Source of the DNA: a virus
Reading direction: 5' to 3' (one strand)
IMG/VR virus record: IMGVR_UViG_3300027608_000184
Coordinates: 1 to 21,623 of that record
DNA: 21,623 bases
Part shown: positions 1-6,667 of the stretch, one piece after another
Position numbering within the stretch: position 1 is the first letter of the stretch
Layout: every line of letters starts with the position of its first letter
Made by a program: the position numbers and the translations under genes
Notes under the pieces: model-generated
The model's database searches: none
What the model saw: the letters and a program-made list of their open reading frames with translations, nothing else
What the model was told of the DNA's origin: nothing

Positions 1-1
1 T

Positions 2-244
2 ATTGATGGTTGTCATGATTATGATATTGTATTAATTGATTATTATAATTGTGTTGATGCATTGAATCAACAAGGCATTCTTGTTTTAGATGATTCTAGT
101 TTATATGAAGATTTTAATTACCCCAATACATTTAAGGGACACGAAGGCCCTTCAAAAGTCGTTCAAAATTTTATTAAACCCGAGCTTGATAATTTCTTAG
201 CTGTCGGACATAACAATTGTTTTAGGATTCCTAATTATGAGTAA
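2..244 (+). CDS. SAM-dependent methyltransferase, C-terminal fragment
   Basis: The frame is open from base 2 of the window, so the 5' part of the gene lies outside; 80 residues are visible. They read like the C-terminal half of a class I Rossmann methyltransferase of the Methyltransf_24 kind: an IDGCHDYD segment (strand 4 and the acidic/His motif), then a GILVLDDS strand, then a GHEGPSKVV tail. Proteins of this kind often modify sugars or small metabolites in glycan clusters, and a glycosyltransferase follows immediately, overlapping it by 8 bases. The substrate cannot be told. Translation of the next gene is probably coupled. The family call is by eye and fairly secure; the exact function is unknown. 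Confidence 0.7.
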   Translation: MDGCHDYDIVLIDYYNCVDALNQQGILVLDDSSLYEDFNYPNTFKGHEGPSKVVQNFIKPELDNFLAVGHNNCFRIPNYE

Positions 245-962
245 AGTAACTATTATTACAGCAACAACTGGATCTGCATATTTAACAAAAAATATACTAT
301 CCGTTCAATCACAAACATATAAAGATGTGCAACATTTAGTTGTTGTAGATGGCGAAGAACATGTCATGAAAGTCGCAGAACAACTGGACATGCTTAATCA
401 ACCTAATATTGATTTACTAATTCTTCCATATCCAACAGGCACAGAACAATATAATGGTCATAGAATTTATGGCGCAGCTACTTATTTGGCTAAGGGAGAT
501 TATATTTGTTTCTTAGATGAAGACAATTGGGTTGATCCTGACCATGTTAAAAGCTTAATGTACACTATTAAAGATGGCGGATTTGCGTGTGCTCTTAGAA
601 AGATTGTTGATTCAAACGGTAAGTTTATTTGCAACGATGATTGCGAATCTCTTGGTAATTGGAAATCTGTTATTAATGATTACTTTGTAGATGTAAATTG
701 TTTCTTTTTGCCAAAGCCGTTAGCATTAGAACTATCACCTATTTGGTATAGACGTGCAAGACATCCAGACGATCAACCTGAAGTCGATCGAGCATTGACA
801 AACGCACTAAAAGATAATAAAATAGAGTGTAATGTAACTGGAATGTATTCTGTTAATTACAGAGCAGGCAATAGAGCAGATTCGGTTCAAGCCCAGTTTT
901 TTAAACAGGGCAATGAAATAATGAAACAACGATATAATGGAGATTATCCGTGGCGGAAATAG
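237..962 (+). CDS. Family 2 glycosyltransferase (GT-A fold)
   Basis: The 241-residue protein begins with the typical GT2 opening VTIITATTG, followed by SVQSQTYKDVQHLVVVDG (about residues 21-39), the nucleotide-sugar binding half. FLDEDNWVDPDH (about 92-103) carries the acidic DxD-like motif that binds the metal and sugar nucleotide. The enzyme should move a sugar from an activated donor to an acceptor in the cytoplasm; donor and acceptor are not predictable. An AGGA sequence about 9 bases before the ATG supports this start. It overlaps the methyltransferase upstream and DUF3310 downstream, so the three are probably one transcript. Phages carry such genes for DNA, virion or host-surface glycosylation, and I cannot choose between these. 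Confidence 0.85.
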   Translation: MSKVTIITATTGSAYLTKNILSVQSQTYKDVQHLVVVDGEEHVMKVAEQLDMLNQPNIDLLILPYPTGTEQYNGHRIYGAATYLAKGDYICFLDEDNWVDPDHVKSLMYTIKDGGFACALRKIVDSNGKFICNDDCESLGNWKSVINDYFVDVNCFFLPKPLALELSPIWYRRARHPDDQPEVDRALTNALKDNKIECNVTGMYSVNYRAGNRADSVQAQFFKQGNEIMKQRYNGDYPWRK

Positions 963-1279
963 ACTACAAATATAATGAAGGTGAATTGATTAAAGAGTTT
1001 CAAGAATATATTGATTCTACATATGGTCAACACTACTCAATGAACAGATTTCAAGCAAGTGAATTTATTATTGACAATGGACACGGTGTTGGTTTCACCG
1101 CAGGCAATGTCATGAAATATGTTCAAAGGTACGGAAAAAAAGCAGGAAGGAATAGACAAGACCTACTAAAGGTGTTACACTATGCATTGATGCTTTTATA
1201 TGTACATGACATTGAAGTTGAAGAACCAACGGCACATCGTGAACCAATTGAAAATTTTGTGCCACATCATCCAGTTTAA
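950..1279 (+). CDS. DUF3310 family protein
   Basis: A 109-residue protein starting with GTG; a GGAG sequence 7 bases upstream supports that start, and there is no in-frame ATG until about codon 31. The segment from about residue 36 to 88, containing GNVMKYVQRYGKK and then LLKVLHYALMLL, is the signature of DUF3310 (PF11753), common in phages and sometimes annotated as nucleotide-kinase-like without proof. No catalytic motif is visible. It overlaps the glycosyltransferase by 13 bases and is followed 12 bases later by the sliding clamp gene. The family call is good; the function is unknown. Confidence 0.75.
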   Translation: MAEIDYKYNEGELIKEFQEYIDSTYGQHYSMNRFQASEFIIDNGHGVGFTAGNVMKYVQRYGKKAGRNRQDLLKVLHYALMLLYVHDIEVEEPTAHREPIENFVPHHPV

Positions 1280-1291
1280 AGGAAAAATATT

Positions 1292-1948
1292 ATGCAAATT
1301 AGTAATGAAACAATCCAAATTTTGAAGAACTTTGCTGCGGTAAACAGCAATATTCTCATTCGTAAAGGCAAGACTTTGTCTACAATCAGCACAGCAAAGA
1401 ACATCTTTGCTAAAGCAACAGTAGCAGAAGACTTTCCCGTTGAGGTTGCGGTGTATGATTTAAATTCATTGTTAGCATTGTTGACATTGATGGAGAATCA
1501 AGATGTTGAGTTTGGCGAGAAGTCATTGACTATCTCTAAAAACAATGGTAAGTTTGAGTACTTCTATTCTAACGCAAACGTAATTGTTGCGGCTCCTGAT
1601 AAGTCTATTGAGATTGATAATCACTTTCAATTCCAATTGTCAGCAGAAGATGTTAACATGATTATGAAGGCAGCTAATATTACAGCAGCCCCTACAATTT
1701 CAGTAACAGCAAAAGACGGTACAGTTGTATTGACTATCGGTGATAAGAAAAACGATACAGCAAATACTTATAAGAAAACAATTGGTGCAAGTGACGAGTC
1801 ATTTGAATGCCATATGTCTGTAGACAATTTTAAAATTGTCCCTGACGCCTACACAGTAACAGTATCTAAAAAGAAATTGTTCCACTTCCAGCATGCTACA
1901 AAGGCATTGGAATATTTTATCGCAATGGAACCCGATTCGGTAGTTTAA
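1292..1948 (+). CDS. 45: Sliding clamp, DNA polymerase processivity factor (gp45)
   Basis: The 218 residues match the T4 gp45 type in length (T4 protein 228 aa) and character: acidic, two clamp-type domains, early segment ILKNFAAVNSNILIRKG and a later FEYFYSNANVIVAAP stretch. The trimeric ring is loaded on DNA by gp44/gp62, tethers gp43, and in T4 also activates late transcription together with gp33 and gp55. AAGGAA lies about 10 bases upstream of the ATG. The order clamp, loader large subunit, loader small subunit, regA is that of T4 relatives, here with inserted genes. In T4 this mRNA is repressed by RegA; an A/U-rich initiation region is present here, but a RegA site is only inferred. Confidence 0.93.
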   Translation: MQISNETIQILKNFAAVNSNILIRKGKTLSTISTAKNIFAKATVAEDFPVEVAVYDLNSLLALLTLMENQDVEFGEKSLTISKNNGKFEYFYSNANVIVAAPDKSIEIDNHFQFQLSAEDVNMIMKAANITAAPTISVTAKDGTVVLTIGDKKNDTANTYKKTIGASDESFECHMSVDNFKIVPDAYTVTVSKKKLFHFQHATKALEYFIAMEPDSVV

Positions 1949-1949
1949 T

Positions 1950-2594
1950 ATGTTTAAACAATTCATACACGATGTCCATTCTCAAAATGGTGAGGATGGT
2001 ATTATAGCTAATATTCTGACTCGATTGCCAACTTCTACATTAACTAAATGGGCGGTAGAATTTGGAACATTGGATGGCAAGATATATAGCAATACTCTTA
2101 ATCTAGTAAAACAGGGCTGGCATTCTGTTATGATTGAGGGCGATCCTGCGCAGACTGAAGCATTGCACAACACTGCTAAAGAATTTCCTACTATCATTCC
2201 AATTATTGCATTTGTTGCAAGAACTGCTGAAGAAGAAAATTCTTTATTTAATTTACTTAAAACTACAGATGTCCCAGAAGATTTTGATGTGCTTTCTATA
2301 GATATAGACACATATGATTCTGATGTATGGGAATCTTTTGTGGGGTATAATCCTAAGATTGTAGTTATTGAAATTAATAGCGATACCCCAGTAGGGGTAC
2401 ATCATCGACACGTTGAAGGTGCTATCTCTGGAGGAACATCATTTAGCGAAATGTTAAATGTTGGAACTAATAAGGGATATACTTTAGTATGTCACACTGG
2501 CAATTGTATCTTTGTTAGAAATGATCTTATTAGTCATTTAGGAATGCCTCAAAATTTATTGGATAATCCCAATTCATTATTTAAGGGACCGTGA
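1950..2594 (+). CDS. FkbM-like SAM-dependent methyltransferase
   Basis: A 214-residue protein with the opening SQNGEDGII, a WAVEFGTLDG motif I (about residues 34-43, SAM-binding loop), HSVMIEGDP (end of strand 2, about 58-66), and VLSIDIDTYDSD (about 114-125) as the acidic motif. This pattern is seen in Methyltransf_21/FkbM-like proteins of bacteria and marine phages. It would methylate a small molecule or glycan in the cytoplasm; the substrate is not predictable. It begins one base after the clamp stop with no clear ribosome-binding site, so translation is probably coupled. It separates gp45 from gp44, which are adjacent in T4. A second methyltransferase fragment and a GT lie upstream. Confidence 0.72.
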   Translation: MFKQFIHDVHSQNGEDGIIANILTRLPTSTLTKWAVEFGTLDGKIYSNTLNLVKQGWHSVMIEGDPAQTEALHNTAKEFPTIIPIIAFVARTAEEENSLFNLLKTTDVPEDFDVLSIDIDTYDSDVWESFVGYNPKIVVIEINSDTPVGVHHRHVEGAISGGTSFSEMLNVGTNKGYTLVCHTGNCIFVRNDLISHLGMPQNLLDNPNSLFKGP

Positions 2595-2656
2595 TACTGG
2601 TTGGACCTGACGGAAAGCTATACGTCAAAGAGAATGACATTTGGCGTAAAATTTAA
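2591..2656 (+). CDS. Possible 21-residue micro-ORF
   Basis: A GTG overlapping the stop of the FkbM-like gene (GTGA junction) opens a 21-codon frame that ends 18 bases before the gp44 start. The peptide has the sense-like sequence LVGPDGKLYVKENDIW. Such overlap is the normal gene junction in this window, so it may be translated by coupling and may lead ribosomes toward gp44. It has no recognisable family. It could equally be a non-coding gap. Confidence 0.35.
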   Translation: MILVGPDGKLYVKENDIWRKI

Positions 2657-2674
2657 TATTATGGAGTTATTATT

Positions 2675-3616
2675 ATGGATATTCGTGAACAAGAGTTTTT
2701 GTGGGTTGAGAAGTATCGCCCACGCACATTAGCCGATTGTATTCTTCCTGCAGATCAAAAGAAGATCTTTCAGGAAATGCTCTCTAAAGGAGAGATTCAA
2801 AATATGCTATTGTGCGGTGGCGCAGGCATGGGCAAGACCACAATTGCCCGAGCATTATGTGAAGAATTACAAACAGACTATATCATCATTAACGGCTCAG
2901 AAGAATCCGGTATTGATGTTCTTCGTACAAAGATTAAACAGTTTGCTTCTACTGTATCATTCAGTGGTAAGCCGAAGGTTGTTATTCTAGACGAAGCTGA
3001 TTATTTGAATCCCAATTCTACTCAACCTGCTCTTAGAGCATTTATGGAAGAGTTCTCATCGAATTGTAGATTCATTTTTACTTGTAACTTTAAGAATCGT
3101 ATTATTCCTCCGCTTCATTCTAGAACTGCGGTAGTTGAATTTAAGTTGCCAAAGGCCGAGAAGCCAAAGATTGCAGCTGCATTCTTCAAGCGTGTTCTTG
3201 AGATTCTCAAGCATGAGTCTGTAGAAGCAGATGATAAAGTTATTGCTAAAGTAATTGAAAAACACTTCCCCGATTATCGTCGTATTCTAAATGAATTGCA
3301 GCGTTATAGTTCTTCGGGCAAAATTGATGAGGGCATTCTTGTCAATATGGGTGAGATCAATATGCAAGAACTCACTGCTGCACTTAAAGATAAAGACTGG
3401 AAGAAGATGCGTACTTGGGTTGTTAATAACATTGACAATGACCCACAGACTTTATTTCGTAAGTTCTATGACACTATGAGTGATAGTGTGGTTCAAGTAC
3501 CACAGCTTGTTTTGTTACTTGCAGACTATCAATATAAATCAGCATTTTGTGCAGACCAAGAAATTAATCTTGTAGCTTGTTTAACAGAGATTATGGCCTC
3601 GGTAGAGTTTAAATGA
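2675..3616 (+). CDS. 44: Clamp loader large subunit, AAA+ ATPase (gp44)
   Basis: At 313 residues this is close to T4 gp44 (319). WVEKYRPRTLAD near the N terminus is typical of clamp loaders. Walker A is GGAGMGKTT (48-56), Walker B ends in DEAD (106-109), sensor 1 is TCN (about 136-138), and an HSR triad (148-150) stands where the SRC arginine-finger motif is expected. With gp62 it opens gp45 and closes it on primed DNA, using ATP. GGAG 8 bases before the ATG supports the start. The start of the next gene overlaps its stop (ATGA). T4 gene 44 is a classical RegA target; the A/U-rich start here would suit that, but no site was tested. Confidence 0.95.
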   Translation: MDIREQEFLWVEKYRPRTLADCILPADQKKIFQEMLSKGEIQNMLLCGGAGMGKTTIARALCEELQTDYIIINGSEESGIDVLRTKIKQFASTVSFSGKPKVVILDEADYLNPNSTQPALRAFMEEFSSNCRFIFTCNFKNRIIPPLHSRTAVVEFKLPKAEKPKIAAAFFKRVLEILKHESVEADDKVIAKVIEKHFPDYRRILNELQRYSSSGKIDEGILVNMGEINMQELTAALKDKDWKKMRTWVVNNIDNDPQTLFRKFYDTMSDSVVQVPQLVLLLADYQYKSAFCADQEINLVACLTEIMASVEFK

Positions 3617-3900
3617 TTGAATTATTAAAACCTACATTTGATTGGATTAAACATGATTACACTAGTAATAAGTTTCGTTTTTGCGTGGAGTTGTTTGCTT
3701 GGGCTATTAGTATTGGGTGTTCAATTACCATGGCTCTCACTGTCCCCAATCCGCCCTTACTTTCTCTGTACCCTATATGGATTGTCGGCTGTGGTATGTA
3801 TGCTTGGGCTGCTTTTACTCGCAAATCTTTTGGCATGCTGGCTAACTACTTGCTATTGGTAACAATAGATTCAGTCGGATTGATAAGGATGTTAACATGA
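3613..3900 (+). CDS. Small hypothetical membrane protein
   Basis: A 95-residue protein tied at both ends by ATGA overlaps to gp44 and gp62. It has about three hydrophobic segments: roughly residues 26-44 (LFAWAISIGCSITMAL), 50-67 (LSLYPIWIVGCGMYAWAA) and 75-92 (MLANYLLLVTIDSVG). It therefore looks like a small integral inner-membrane protein. No family is recognised. Its place between the two clamp-loader genes guarantees co-expression with them, but a role in loading is not implied. An alternative frame over the same bases (3638-3862) is also open but lacks the end-to-end overlaps, so I prefer this one. Confidence 0.7.
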   Translation: MIELLKPTFDWIKHDYTSNKFRFCVELFAWAISIGCSITMALTVPNPPLLSLYPIWIVGCGMYAWAAFTRKSFGMLANYLLLVTIDSVGLIRMLT

Positions 3901-4337
3901 GTTTATTTGGAACCCCTGTTGAAAAACCTGCAGAAGTTCCATATAAGGCTCCTGCAATTTCACCCTTTGACTTCATTAATGCTATTCATTACAGTAAAGA
4001 TAACCTTATTGTAGATGATTGGTCTGAGAAACAATACAACCCGTTTATTATTAATAAAGGACTATCTTACGGACACGACACAGTAATCCCCGCAAATGAG
4101 ATGAATTCCCGCCCACATCTTGAGAAAAAGATGCAGTTTTCGTTTCTTATAAATACTATTAGGCCCCGTAAAAGATTCAACAAATGGATCAAAGCGGACA
4201 AACTTGAATCGATCGAAGTAATTAAAGAATACTATGGATATAGCACAGAGAAAGCCCGCCAAGTACTCCCCCTCTTTGACGACTCAAAATTAGATTATTT
4301 AAGAACAAAACTAATAAAAGGTGGTCGTAATGGCTGA
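3897..4337 (+). CDS. 62: Clamp loader small subunit (gp62)
   Basis: 146 residues, shorter than T4 gp62 (187). The central part is diagnostic of the gp62 family: PFDFINAIHYSKDNLI, then EKQYNPFIINKGLSY (about 45-59), and IRPRKRFNKWIK further on (about 88-99). It has no ATPase motif, as expected: one gp62 joins four gp44 subunits to form the loader of gp45. AAGGA lies about 9 bases before the ATG. The gene overlaps the membrane-protein stop upstream (ATGA), and its 3' end overlaps the regA start by 8 bases. Position beside gp44 and regA confirms the call. Confidence 0.88.
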   Translation: MSLFGTPVEKPAEVPYKAPAISPFDFINAIHYSKDNLIVDDWSEKQYNPFIINKGLSYGHDTVIPANEMNSRPHLEKKMQFSFLINTIRPRKRFNKWIKADKLESIEVIKEYYGYSTEKARQVLPLFDDSKLDYLRTKLIKGGRNG

Positions 4338-4761
4338 AGATATTTTTCACATTGATTATCCGGGATATACTCCGTTAGAAGTAACCCTTGTACAACCTGA
4401 CGATTTTTTGAAGGTCAGGGAAACACTTACACGTATAGGTGTAGCTTCTAGAAAAGATAAAGTATTATATCAATCTTGTCATATCCTACATAAACAAGGT
4501 AGATATTTTATTGTACACTTTAAAGAACTATTTGCGTTAGATGGCAAGTCTGCAGATCTAACTGAAAACGATTTACAAAGACGTAATACAATTGCTAAAT
4601 TGTTAATAGATTGGGGTTTAGTGCAGGTCATTAATCAAGATAAGTTTACAGATTTGGCGCCATTATCGCAGATCAAAGTAATTGCTTTTAAAGATAAAAA
4701 TGAATGGTCTCTCCAAACAAAATATAATATTGGTAAGAAAAAACAAACTACAGAGCAGTAA
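4330..4761 (+). CDS. regA: RegA translational repressor
   Basis: 143 residues from this ATG (T4 RegA has 122). The body matches T4 RegA closely in order: EVTLVQPDDFLKVRETLTRIG, KDKVLYQSCHIL, GRYFIVHFKELF, RRNTIAKLLIDWGL, then an IAFKDKNEW segment near the C terminus. RegA binds A/U-rich start regions of early phage mRNAs, including those for clamp, loader and its own, and blocks ribosomes. An in-frame GTG nine bases upstream is possible, but AAAAGGTGG lies at the right distance for this ATG. It has about 15 extra N-terminal residues compared with T4. The last gene before the late promoter and RNA leader. Confidence 0.93.
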   Translation: MAEDIFHIDYPGYTPLEVTLVQPDDFLKVRETLTRIGVASRKDKVLYQSCHILHKQGRYFIVHFKELFALDGKSADLTENDLQRRNTIAKLLIDWGLVQVINQDKFTDLAPLSQIKVIAFKDKNEWSLQTKYNIGKKKQTTEQ

Positions 4762-4765
4762 TCTG

Positions 4766-4773
4766 TATAAATA
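4766..4773 (+). promoter_or_regulatory. T4-type late promoter box TATAAATA
   Basis: An exact TATAAATA in the gap after regA. In T4 this octamer is the late -10 element read by gp55-bound RNA polymerase with gp33 and gp45. Initiation about six bases downstream would put the 5' end near 4779, exactly where the structured RNA begins. The octamer is expected a few times by chance in AT-rich DNA, but its placement in a gap is telling. Confidence 0.65.
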
Positions 4774-4778
4774 ATTAT

Positions 4779-4935
4779 ATCCCCGGGATGGGAAACGCAG
4801 CAACCGGTGTGGGCTGTATAAACCAGAAGCCGAACTAATTTAAGTCCCACTACCTTGGGAACGTCTAAAGCTGGCACAACGTATGGTGCCCCTGTAGTCA
4901 GTAAGCAGGATCACGCTATGCCTTCGGGGTAGCAA
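4779..4935 (+). ncRNA. Structured 5' leader RNA, candidate cis-regulator (manA-like?)
   Basis: This gap is clearly richer in G and C than the flanking genes and has no convincing ORF, but many local pairings. UCC (4780-4782) can pair with GGA (4858-4860), CCGG (4783-4786) with CCGG (4804-4807), GUGGG (4809-4813) with CCCAC (4846-4850), GGCAC (4873-4877) with GUGCC (4886-4890) and CCUG (4891-4894) with CAGG (4906-4909). A UUCG-capped hairpin spans 4915-4933. The last hairpin has no U-tract, so it is not a simple terminator. The element starts at the expected late transcription start and ends about 30 bases before the phasin-like gene, with Hsp20 next. From memory, the manA RNA motif of marine phages has been reported upstream of ibpA-type chaperones; I could not test a match. 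Confidence 0.6.
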
Positions 4936-4965
4936 AATTATAAACTCGCTTAATAGGAGAACTAT

Positions 4966-5196
4966 ATGTTTTACGCAAACATGGCTATCGATTCAATTCA
5001 AGACGCCAAAATCAACTTCCTCAAACAAAATGTTAAGGAAGAATCCCTTAAAAAACCCCTAGTCGATTTTGTAGAAGCACAACGTGTTTTTACAAAGCAA
5101 GTTGCTAAGTCTACCAACGATGTAATGAACATTGCTGCAGAAACTTTTGCCAATTCGATTTCTGGTATAACAAATAAAAAGGGAGATACAAAATGA
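4966..5196 (+). CDS. Small helical, phasin-like protein
   Basis: 76 residues, almost entirely predicted helix, with heptad-friendly segments such as FVEAQRVFTKQVAKSTNDV (about 46-64). The style is that of phasin-domain proteins, amphipathic helices that coat polyester granules or act as chaperone-like surfaces, but the similarity is weak and by eye only. AGGAG lies 6 bases before the ATG. It overlaps the Hsp20 gene by 4 bases (ATGA), so the pair should be translated together, behind the structured leader. A plausible alternative is a co-chaperone or client-binding helper of the Hsp20. Confidence 0.7.
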   Translation: MFYANMAIDSIQDAKINFLKQNVKEESLKKPLVDFVEAQRVFTKQVAKSTNDVMNIAAETFANSISGITNKKGDTK

Positions 5197-5717
5197 CATT
5201 TGTTAAAGATGTATTTGGTCGTGATCTGTTCAAAGACTTTGACAAACTATATGTAGGCTTTGACGATCAATTTAATAAGATGGCAAAAATTCATGATGAT
5301 CTAACAAAGAGCATTCCAAATTATCCACCTTATAATATTAAGAAAACTGGCGATAACACTTATGTTATTGAAGTTGCTGTTGCTGGATTTGCGCGACAGG
5401 ATATTGAAATTGAACTTGATAATGGTAAGATGATTATTAAGGGCAACGTACATAATACAGACGCAGAAGAAAGCTTCTTGTTTAAAGGTATTGCTAATAG
5501 AGCATTTACCCGTACATTTGCACTTGAAGACCAGATTGAAGTTAAAGATGCTGAAATGTTTAATGGTATGCTTAAAGTATGTTTGGAAAGAATTATTCCA
5601 GAACACAAGAAGCCAAAGAAAATTGAAGTTAAAGATGCCGAAGCAAGCACAAAGCCTGCAAAGAAATCTAAACCACAATTGCTTACAGAAGATCCTGTAG
5701 AAGCTAGGTCGCTATAA
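5193..5717 (+). CDS. Small heat-shock protein, Hsp20/IbpA-like
   Basis: 174 residues. The alpha-crystallin domain covers about residues 45-140: it opens with YPPYNIKKTGDNTYVIEVAV, continues with GFARQDIEIELDNGKMIIKG, has the IbpA-like FLFKGIANRAFTRTF, and closes with NGMLKVCLERIIPE. The C-terminal tail is basic and proline/lysine-rich. Such proteins hold unfolding proteins in oligomers without ATP. Homologues are widespread in marine T4-like phages, where a role in virion-protein folding is suspected. It starts in the ATGA of the phasin-like gene, and its stop overlaps the next start by one base (TAATG). Expression is presumably late, through the box at 4766 and the RNA leader. Confidence 0.93.
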   Translation: MTFVKDVFGRDLFKDFDKLYVGFDDQFNKMAKIHDDLTKSIPNYPPYNIKKTGDNTYVIEVAVAGFARQDIEIELDNGKMIIKGNVHNTDAEESFLFKGIANRAFTRTFALEDQIEVKDAEMFNGMLKVCLERIIPEHKKPKKIEVKDAEASTKPAKKSKPQLLTEDPVEARSL

Positions 5718-5902
5718 TGAATAATGATCTAAAAGAATTTGAAGGAGTACATGTTCCTTCAATGAAAGACTTTTGGTCATGGGTTGGAAAAGCATTTACC
5801 CCTTCATATCAAAAAGAAATTGATATGTATTTGAAAGATTCTGTAGATCATAAAGATCTAGAAACCAGAATGGCTGTACTAATGAGAAGAGGTTTAATAT
5901 GA
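5717..5902 (+). CDS. DUF3563-like small protein
   Basis: A 61-residue protein whose C-terminal half, YQKEIDMYLKDSVDHKDLE followed by RMAVLMRRG, resembles DUF3563 (PF12086), a short bacterial family of unknown role. No signal peptide or membrane segment is seen. Its start overlaps the Hsp20 stop by one base and its own stop overlaps the next ATG, so it is part of the chaperone operon. The family assignment is moderate. Confidence 0.65.
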   Translation: MNNDLKEFEGVHVPSMKDFWSWVGKAFTPSYQKEIDMYLKDSVDHKDLETRMAVLMRRGLI

Positions 5903-5991
5903 AATTCATTAAAGCATTTGTAAAAATCGTACATGAAGTACGACAACGACTGGCTAACCGCAGGAATAAATATCCTGGAACGGGTTCATAA
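5899..5991 (+). CDS. 30-residue basic peptide
   Basis: An ATGA overlap with the DUF3563-like gene opens a 30-codon frame ending 4 bases before a terminator hairpin. The peptide is amphipathic and basic: FIKAFVKIVHEVRQRLANRR, then a KYPGTGS tail. The junction type and the position as last frame before a terminator argue for translation. The family is not recognised; the helix could bind membranes or nucleic acid. Confidence 0.55.
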   Translation: MKFIKAFVKIVHEVRQRLANRRNKYPGTGS

Positions 5992-5995
5992 GAAC

Positions 5996-6018
5996 ACTAG
6001 GGCTTCGGCCCTAGTTGT
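5996..6018 (+). terminator. UUCG-capped hairpin terminator
   Basis: An 8-bp perfect stem, from ACTAGGGC to its complement GCCCTAGT, is closed by a TTCG tetraloop at 6004-6007. The 3' side runs into TTGTCC, a weak U-tract. UUCG-capped stems are usual in T4 terminators. It closes the phasin/Hsp20 operon just before the next promoter region. Confidence 0.75.
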
Positions 6019-6028
6019 CCAATAGTAT

Positions 6029-6056
6029 TGATTATAAATAAAAAAGATGTTATAAT
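6029..6056 (+). promoter_or_regulatory. Overlapping late (TATAAATA) and sigma70-like promoters
   Basis: A late-type box TATAAATA lies at 6033-6040. It sits inside a sigma70-like promoter with -35 TTGATT (6029-6034) and -10 TATAAT (6051-6056), spacer 16. Both point to the LSm-like gene at 6077. The late box would start transcripts near 6046; the sigma70 element near 6063. Confidence 0.6.
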
Positions 6057-6076
6057 GTAATTGACATGGAGAAAAA

Positions 6077-6373
6077 ATGGCTACTAAAATTTTAAAATTA
6101 ATTTCGGGTGAAGAGATTGTTGCTGATATTACAGTTGGTAAAGAAGAATATACATTAAATAAACCCTTTCATCTAACTATGGCACGGGATCCAATCAAAC
6201 CCGACGGGGATTTGCAATTGGCATTGTTCCCATATGCACCGTATGTACAAGATCATACCTTACACATTAACAAAAGTCATGTGATTTGGATTGAAGATTC
6301 CCATGCATCTATGATTAAAGATTATGCTCGTGCATTATCAGCATTATCAATAACAGATGTTAATGCAAAATAA
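6077..6373 (+). CDS. LSm/Sm-like small phage protein
   Basis: 98 residues starting ILKLISGEEIVADITV, then a YTLNKPFHL segment and a LALFPYAPY segment: a pattern of short beta strands seen in an Sm-like protein family common in marine T4-like phages. Sm folds often bind RNA, but nothing here shows that. GGAG 8 bases before the ATG supports the start. First gene behind the dual promoter; the next begins 3 bases after its stop. Family recognition is from memory of similar phage proteins. Confidence 0.65.
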   Translation: MATKILKLISGEEIVADITVGKEEYTLNKPFHLTMARDPIKPDGDLQLALFPYAPYVQDHTLHINKSHVIWIEDSHASMIKDYARALSALSITDVNAK

Positions 6374-6376
6374 CGT

Positions 6377-6667
6377 ATGAAAAAACAATTGAACGGCCCT
6401 GTTGTTTATATTGATCCAAAAACAGGGCTAGCGGTATGTGATTCTGAAAAATGCAAAAAGAAATTCACAATAAATAAATATTCTGTTAAAGAAACAAATT
6501 ATAAATGGTCAGGTGGACCTGTTATACATAAGTTTTTTTATTCGTTATGTGAAGAATGTGGCAGAAGCAACTCCACTAGTAAAGACAAAGGCCTAACAGG
6601 TCAAAGTTTTAGACGTGGTACTATGAATGCAGGTGTTGATCCTGAAATTAAGGAGAATGAATTATGA
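6377..6667 (+). CDS. Zinc-ribbon-like hypothetical protein
   Basis: A 96-residue protein with paired cysteines: CDSEKC (about residues 21-26) and CEEC (about 58-61), spaced like the two knuckles of a zinc ribbon or treble clef. The rest is basic and polar. It might bind nucleic acid or protein; no family is recognised. No clear Shine-Dalgarno precedes the ATG, so it probably depends on the LSm-like gene 3 bases upstream. Its stop overlaps the next ATG (ATGA). Confidence 0.65.
   Translation: MKKQLNGPVVYIDPKTGLAVCDSEKCKKKFTINKYSVKETNYKWSGGPVIHKFFYSLCEECGRSNSTSKDKGLTGQSFRRGTMNAGVDPEIKENEL

Noticed and set aside
3638-3862. Second plus-strand frame within the small membrane gene
   Set aside because: It lacks the ATGA overlaps to gp44 and gp62 that the chosen frame has.
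4148-4155. TATAAATA inside gp62
   Set aside because: It lies in coding sequence, and several copies of this octamer are expected by chance in AT-rich DNA; the boxes I kept lie in gene gaps or at gene ends.
4635-4877. Minus-strand 80-codon frame across the RNA leader
   Set aside because: It runs antisense over regA and the structured RNA, has no ribosome-binding site and shows no family.
4915-4933. UUCG hairpin as a terminator
   Set aside because: It is followed by AAAATTAT rather than a U-tract, and lies just before a gene; better seen as part of the leader RNA.
5301-5678. Minus-strand frames opposite Hsp20
   Set aside because: Shadows of a well-recognised gene with low-complexity hydrophobic translations.
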